Shown piece after piece: positions 58,693-64,000 of a stretch of DNA of 64,000 nt (positions are counted from its first letter, which is position 1; each line of letters opens with the position of its first letter). Under the pieces are notes generated by a model. The model worked only from the letters and a program-made list of their open reading frames with translations, was not told the origin of the DNA and ran no database searches. Source of the stretch: Dictyophora rubrovolvata (Eukaryota > Basidiomycota > Agaricomycetes > Phallales > Phallaceae); the NCBI GenBank assembly GCA_029959195.1, contig CP114117.1:2666001-2730000 (forward strand), given 5' to 3'. The translations under genes were made by a program, and so were the position numbers.

Positions 58693-60184
58693 TTCTAACT
58701 CGTTAAACGCTTTCTTTTTCCCCACTTTTCTAGCTTTATCGCTATTTAACGCTTTTGTTTGTTTTGGTCTTATTGCTCAACTGGTATTCCCGACCCTTTC
58801 CCTTGGGATCAAACTTCGTTTTGTCTTCGTTGCTCCTCGACTTTTATTTTTGGGATTTGCCACGGGTGTCATAAAGTCTCACTTACATTTTCTTTCGGTT
58901 CTTGGTTTCTTTCGCTCACTTAGGCTCCTTTGGCTGCACTTATCTCGGTTTTACTTCGGTTTCTATCGCTCTCAGATGCGCGTCATGAATCCAGATGACC
59001 GCATGATTCATCCTCAGCTTGTTCTCCATCGCACATCTTCTCCTTGCCCATTTGTCTTCTTTTTTCCTCCTATCGCACCTCCTTATAAACCATAATCCTT
59101 CATCTCACTCTTTCTCCCCGGCCTCGTACGTTTGAACACCCAAACTGTTTTTCCTTCCCACATTCACGTCCTATCCTAACCTCAACATTAAGTACGCAAC
59201 GCACAGGATTTACATCATTTCACGCACAGTCAACCATCATGATTTCTTTTCTTCCATATCCATATCCATTTTCGATACTCAATCTCTATCGATGGCTCAT
59301 CCCTCATAATTCTCATTTTGTGCGGTGGGGGACAATTTGGCTTACTCTTTTTTACCTTTTTCTGTTCTATTTTGGCTTCGATCTGAATCCCTAGTCATGA
59401 TGATTTCTTAAACTGGGTCTGGGTTATAGTTATAGATACAAGATAGATTGACGTATTTTTTTATATATCCACTAATGTTATTACGTATATCTGAGTCGAG
59501 CAGTCGATATATCAATACATGTGTACCTATGGAGATTCCGGTCAGAGTTTTTGTTTGAATCAATGCGCAACCAAAGATCTGGCAGAAAACTGATTTTTGA
59601 AAAGTAACATGCGGTATATTCAATGATGTTCCATGTCGTCACGATAGATCTAGAGGCAGATGTGAATGAAAATAAAGTTAGCATCTTTGAGTTTTGACAC
59701 TCCCATCATCTGGCACGGTCTGGGAGAGTTGAGGTTTTGGATTTAGGGCTTAGCGCTTAGGCCTTAGGGTTTAACGTTTAATGTTCGGATGAGCGCCAAA
59801 GCGATGCTCCGACAGACCTAGAGATTGATACTTATCCGCCGTGCCACTAGATGACGATCACACTATTGATACATATATGCGTGATAACCATTTCATTAGA
59901 AAAATATTGTGAGATGTGCATTAATTCAAGAAATAAGCGCATGAATCATTTATTCACATTGTTAACCTATATATCAGACAACAGTGACCAACCTATGTTC
60001 ATGAAACTATAAAGAATTCGAACGTGGAGAAATCGTGCATTGGGTTAAAGCCCCTTCTTTCAAGCCAGTGTTGATGGCCATCGTATTTTTTGGCTTCAGG
60101 CGACATGGGCTTATCAATCCGTTCCTGCAAATCCCTATAGTAATTGGCCGTGCGCCCATAAACCTGGGTTATAAATTCTATCTC
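58693..60184. other. Intergenic; contains a short telomere-like tract
   Basis: About 1.5 kb. The first 400 bases are T/C-rich, probably 3' UTR, and give low-complexity frames. At about 59730-59780 there is a run of degenerate ttaggg-like units. No gene recognised. Confidence 0.5.
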
Positions 60185-61790
60185 TCATCCTATAACATAC
60201 ACCGGATTTTGGGATAGAGCCAACAAAAAAGCGGCGACTAGCACCGCGGACTTGACGGGCATGCAAGTGGATGGACTAGTTGAGACGTCAACGATAGTAA
60301 GAAACGGGAGTAGCATTTCGTTGAACGCATTTGGAGAATTGAAAACGAGTTCGGAGATAAAGCCAGAGATCTGGGATGATTGGGAGATTATCCAAAGGCA
60401 TTTGTAAAGGCTGTGTAAATTCGAACGGCCTGTATCATCGTTTACGTATATATTGAAGCCAAGGGCTTGTACACGGGGAGAGTATCTTACAAATAAACCC
60501 AATACTTCTGGAAGATGGAAAGGTTCGGATGTGAAAACTTGGAGTACGCGCCAGGCTGTAGGGCCTTGTCGGCTGCGGACAAGTTCGGTGTAATTATCGA
60601 AGGTCATCTTCACCTGGAAACAGCGTAATTTCAGGTAGGCCAGCCTAGAGCATCCAAGAATCGGGCAGAGACAGGACCATGGTATAACTGGTACTCCGTC
60701 CATTTTTGCTTCTCCTAGTGCCAAAAACTCCAGCTCTGGGCATTTGTTCGCTATTGTCGCGAGAAGGTCAAAGATAATACCGCGGGGTGCTTGGGACATA
60801 CTCCAGCGAAGAGTCCTCAGCGATGAAACGGAGAGCTTGGAAAAGAAATTGAAAACCGTCATCGGCAAAGCTTCTGCACTGAAGGCAGCATGATTGAGCG
60901 AATGAAATTCGTTGAGTATATTGCCATTCTGAATGGTGGGCCCGCCACGAACGACTGCATAAAATGGGAATGTACTTTCGCGATAGACTTCAACCCTGGA
61001 TAGATTTTTTGTCTGATATAGCCTCTCTAACGTCTCTTCTGCGACTAAAACTCCGGGCAGCGCGACGGATATTAAACTTCGTGAAAAAGTTGTCAAAATG
61101 TTGAGAAACGGATCCAAATTTGGGGATGGTTCATCGAGTTGGGGAGCTCCAAGTTGGTTTATGTCGAGGTGAAAAACCCTTAAACTCGACAGTCGGGTCG
61201 TCAATGTGTTAGGTATACGATGGAACCACTGAAACTCGGGGCCGAGTTCCCATTCCTGGAGTAAGAAATATTCCAAGTTTGGAGAAATCAATCTGTCAAT
61301 GAACCCAAACTTTAATTCGTCTGTTCCGTGCCATTCGAGGACACGACTGTAACATTCAGGGAATTTAAAAGTAGTCTAGAGTGTCTACATCCAGGCCTTG
61401 GCATGAATCCGGTAAAAGTCTTATAGCGTCCCAGGTGCCAGAGCATACCAATTCTCTAACATCGCTGGTATACTCGAAAAATCTTTTCCAGGTCTTGTGT
61501 GTTGGAGCAGCTAGGAAATTCGCATGGTAATACTGAGAATCCAAAAGCGGTGTAACATTATCAGAATCAAGAATCTTACGTAGTCATAGGATGAACTGGG
61601 AAGTTTAGTTGTTTCCAACAGGCCCAACGCGCGATTGAGATTTATGCTCCTCCACAGAAATCGCTTAGAAGCCCGGAAAAAAAGTTATTGACCCGAATGG
61701 TTTGGGCTAGATCAACCAGGGGGAATGATGAAAGAATTTCATCCACTAGCTCATGAATCTTGAGGACTTGGTAAAGATGGAGGAATGCTG
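60185..61790 (-). pseudogene. F-box/LRR gene, probably damaged near its start
   Basis: Minus-strand gene with an F-box start LKIHELVDEILSSFPLVDLA, then QTIRVNNFF, and, one frame over, RASKRFLWRSINLNRALGLL. The shift falls in a run of seven T (about 61678-61684), so one missing base would explain it. After that SSYDY/YYHANFLAAPTHKTW/...TSDVREL/TTFKFPECYSRV joins well over two introns (GTAAGA...CTCAG; GTATGC...CTCTAG). The main exon then runs open to the stop at 60185: LISPNLEYFLLQEWELGPEF, SSLRVFHLDINQLGAP, LRTLRWSMSQAPRGIIF, CPELEFLALGEAKMDGVPVI. These are LRR-like repeats. No ATG is found in frame above the F-box, so the start exon is missing or hidden. It is either a young pseudogene or carries a sequencing error. 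Confidence 0.65.
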
Positions 61791-61799
61791 TTTTCAAGA

Positions 61800-62805
61800 G
61801 TACGGCTTGAAGACTTTATTTGCCTTTCGTCCACCTGTCTAATCGCTTTCATTGGACATTTGGATAATACTCTACATAATGTTCATGAGGACCGGTTTTC
61901 AATTATGTCCAGTAACGTTCAATACTGATAGACACAAAGCTCCTCACAGCAATTTGAATGGACCATAGAGATCGATTGACGGGTGTCGTACAAGATAAGT
62001 TCATTGAATCACAACCAAAGCAATAACTTTTCGAGGAAAGAAAGAGGATCAGAACAACAGTTATTCATTCCATGGAAAACATTGATTCACTAACGACAAG
62101 TCGTATTGTCAGTCGTTAACGAAAAAGCCTGCAATATCAGAGCCCACCTAATGCGCAGCTTGTCTTTCGCATAAAAACCATAGCGACATGGAGCATTCGT
62201 TGGTTAATAAATTGTTTTCCTAAAGCTTGTAGCCTTGGGAAATGACTTTGTTTGGCTGTTGAGATAGAGGATTAATCCTAAAGACCATACTATCATATTA
62301 GTAGTGACATGGATCCGTTGGTCGTTTTCCTTGAAAGTCGTCTGCTGGGATAGGATATAATCCGACCATTCTCAGTCATAGAAGCTGTGCTCCTGTTCAA
62401 TGCCGCCAAGATCAAAATTAGGGAATCTAAATATGCCCCCGCTAGACGGCGAGACACCGACACCCGAGTCGACAGGAATGAAGTACGTGTTGGGATGGAA
62501 GTAAGGGATTAGATAAAAACGAGTGGATATAAGATGATCCGCACCCCAAATATGCCAACTGGGGATGTATACTCAGCAAAGAAGCCTCTCTTATCATTGT
62601 GTGTTAGCACAAGTTAAAAATAACATTATATTCCAATTCGTGATAAATATAGTGAGAAGGTGTCCTTATAAACATGCTGCAAAGATACTAAAGCGGGATG
62701 AAGCGTTAGGTGATTTAATAATTAAGTGGGAGTTAAAAGTCCGTCCAATGCTGGGAACGCAGCGATCAAGGGCTAGAAAAAAAAAATGTTGGACCGGGGA
62801 TAAAA
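61800..62805. other. Intergenic; no firm gene
   Basis: About 1 kb. One short frame at 62400-62482 (MPPRSKLGNLNMPPLDGETP, then TPESTGMK) ends at a GTACGT donor and could be a first exon, but no second exon follows convincingly. Confidence 0.4.
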
Positions 62806-64000
62806 TCAGGGGTATTTAAATGAATATACCTGCATATCTTGTAAAGTGAAAGGACAGGCAAAACTGACGCTTCCGCTAAAGGGAGGTGAAACGGTGATAC
62901 CAATAATCGAAATTTTGATCTAAACCAAAGACAACCATCAGCATCCAAAAGACAGCAGAACGGAGAAAATCGCAACCGTAATCGTATAGTCAACATCCAG
63001 ATTCGACTTGGGAATGCCAGGTACGAAACCGCATTTCTCAGCAATATCTTTCAGTACATCTCCGTTCGGATCGGCGGCTTCCGAGTAACCTAACATGAAT
63101 GGGAAGGTAAAAGAAGTCTGCGCTTGACTCTTAAAATCGATGTTGTCCTCCTCTCCACCTCCTATCTGGGTATTGTTGATCGGATAGACGAGGGTGGCTT
63201 TGATGGCTTTGAGCACGACGTTGAAAAAATTTGGGTTCCTTACGCTAAGAAAATTTTTTGATAAGCATGGAGACACCTTTTGGTACAAGTCGGCTTACGA
63301 AATGTCGAGTCCTAATGATACATTCAAGGAGTTACTTGATGATTGTATCTGGGCATGGCTATGGGTTTCTGTGCAAGCTTGAAGAAGGTTACACTTACAG
63401 TGTTGGAATCAATGGGCGCGAGACCATCGAATGTGACCTCCGGAGGACGGAGGAACTAAGTAAAAACAGGACTTAATCTAACGTAAATCCAATCGTTGGA
63501 CAATCGTGCGGACTTACGATAGCGAGAGTTAGTAAAATACTGACGACCAGCAACACGACCGACATTAAACTACAACAGAAAAAGCGACCGATACAACTCG
63601 GACGGCTCCCCTAGCAAATATATAAGTATAGCTATCAGAGAGAGGGAGATAGAACGAACAAACACACCTTTGTCCATAAATTACCGCGATGATCCTGTCT
63701 CCACATCCTCAAGTCACCAGTAGATCTAAGAGAGAGACAAGTGTAAAATGCCAGACAACAATGACAAGGAAAGAAGAATCTGAGAGTGAGAACATACTTT
63801 GGAGGAGGGGCAAATGGGTCAAACTCGTCTTTGGCAGCAGCGTCAGGACCACCACTACCATGGAAGGCAGGGCCCATATCCATAGACTGATCCATCGACG
63901 GATCCATATCATACGGCTGGGGCTGGGACATGTGTGTATGAGGAGGGTACGTGTTATCGTACATGTCATATCCTCCTCCTCCTCCTCCTCCTCCTCCAGC
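62806..64000 (-). CDS. LEA-2 (NDR1/HIN1-like) membrane protein, 5' end beyond window
   Basis: Fungal single-span membrane protein with a C-terminal LEA-2 beta-sandwich. The frame is open to the right edge with a poly-Gly run before YDMYDNTYPPHTHM. The cytosolic tail reads QPYDMDPSMDQSMDMG and DEFDPFAPPPK/STGDLRMWRQDHRGNLWT. After an intron comes CIGRFFCCSLMSVVLLVVSI then LLTLAI, the membrane span. The LEA-2 part follows over short exons: FLRPPEVTFDGLAPIDSNT, IQSSSNSLNVSLGLDIS, VRNPNFFNVVLKAIKATLVY, GGGEEDNIDFKSQAQTSFTF, IAEKCGFVPGIPKSNLDVDY and IKISIIGITVSPPFSGSVSF. It ends ACPFTLQDMQ with a stop near 62806. All joins keep frame. Role unknown; such proteins bind lipids or act at membranes. 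Confidence 0.82.
63971..63998 (-). repeat. GGA trinucleotide repeat encoding poly-Gly
   Basis: Seven or more GGA units on the minus strand at the window edge encode glycines in the N-terminal tail of the LEA-2 protein. The repeat may continue past the edge. Confidence 0.85.

Noticed and set aside
58682-59095. 137-codon plus-strand frame rich in Phe and Leu
   Set aside because: It overlaps the stop of the F-box gene and is a T-rich 3' region; the hydrophobicity comes from base composition.
62400-62482. Short ATG exon MPPRSKLGNLNMPPLDGETP ending at a GTACGT donor
   Set aside because: Attractive as a first exon, but no following exon keeps a convincing frame, so it is not listed as a gene.

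Overview
The window looks like a piece of a mushroom-forming basidiomycete (Agaricomycete) nuclear genome. Genes are broken by many 50-75 nt introns with GTRNGT donors and short pyrimidine-AG acceptors, neighbours are packed within a few hundred bases, and the gene set is fungal: metaxin/SAM37, GAA1, OTU1, FRG1, a USP48-type deubiquitinase, an LEA-2 membrane protein, F-box/LRR proteins and a mushroom-type sesquiterpene synthase. No tRNA, rRNA or CRISPR was seen. Open frames starting at GTG or TTG were re-started at the first in-frame ATG.

Left part (1-20 kb): the 5' end of a delta-9 acyl-CoA desaturase (-), a Ure2p-like glutathione transferase (-), a signal-peptide gene built from micro-exons (-), a secreted alginate-lyase-like polysaccharide lyase with a GPI-like tail (+), a 4.3 kb gene that may encode a meiotic chromosome-axis protein of the SYCP2/Red1 type (+), then a head-to-head pair OTU1 (-) and GAA1 (+) sharing a 166 bp promoter.

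Middle part (20-41 kb) is dense: an orphan basic/proline-rich membrane protein (-), a small unknown protein (-) with a solo LTR ten bases past its stop codon, FRG1 (+), SAM37 (-) head-to-head with AP endonuclease 1 (+), an unknown membrane protein (+), a USP48-like ubiquitin protease (+), and a large S/T/Q-rich protein (-) whose conserved core ends in a cadherin-like (He_PIG) motif.

Right part: 41.3-50.3 kb is gene-poor and carries a second solo LTR of the same family, inverted relative to the first, with its own 5 bp target duplication. After it come a doubtful ORF cluster (-), an AIFM2/FSP1-like FAD oxidoreductase (+), a sesquiterpene synthase (-) whole except for one in-frame TGA, an F-box protein (+), a probably damaged F-box/LRR gene (-), and the 3' part of an LEA-2 membrane protein (-) running off the right edge.

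Most genes are housekeeping (ER/ERAD, GPI anchoring, mitochondrial import, base excision repair, splicing, ubiquitin). Lineage-specific interest sits in the micro-exon gene, the axis-protein candidate, the lyase, the terpene synthase and the LTR pair. All exon joins were read by eye from splice signals and reading frame.
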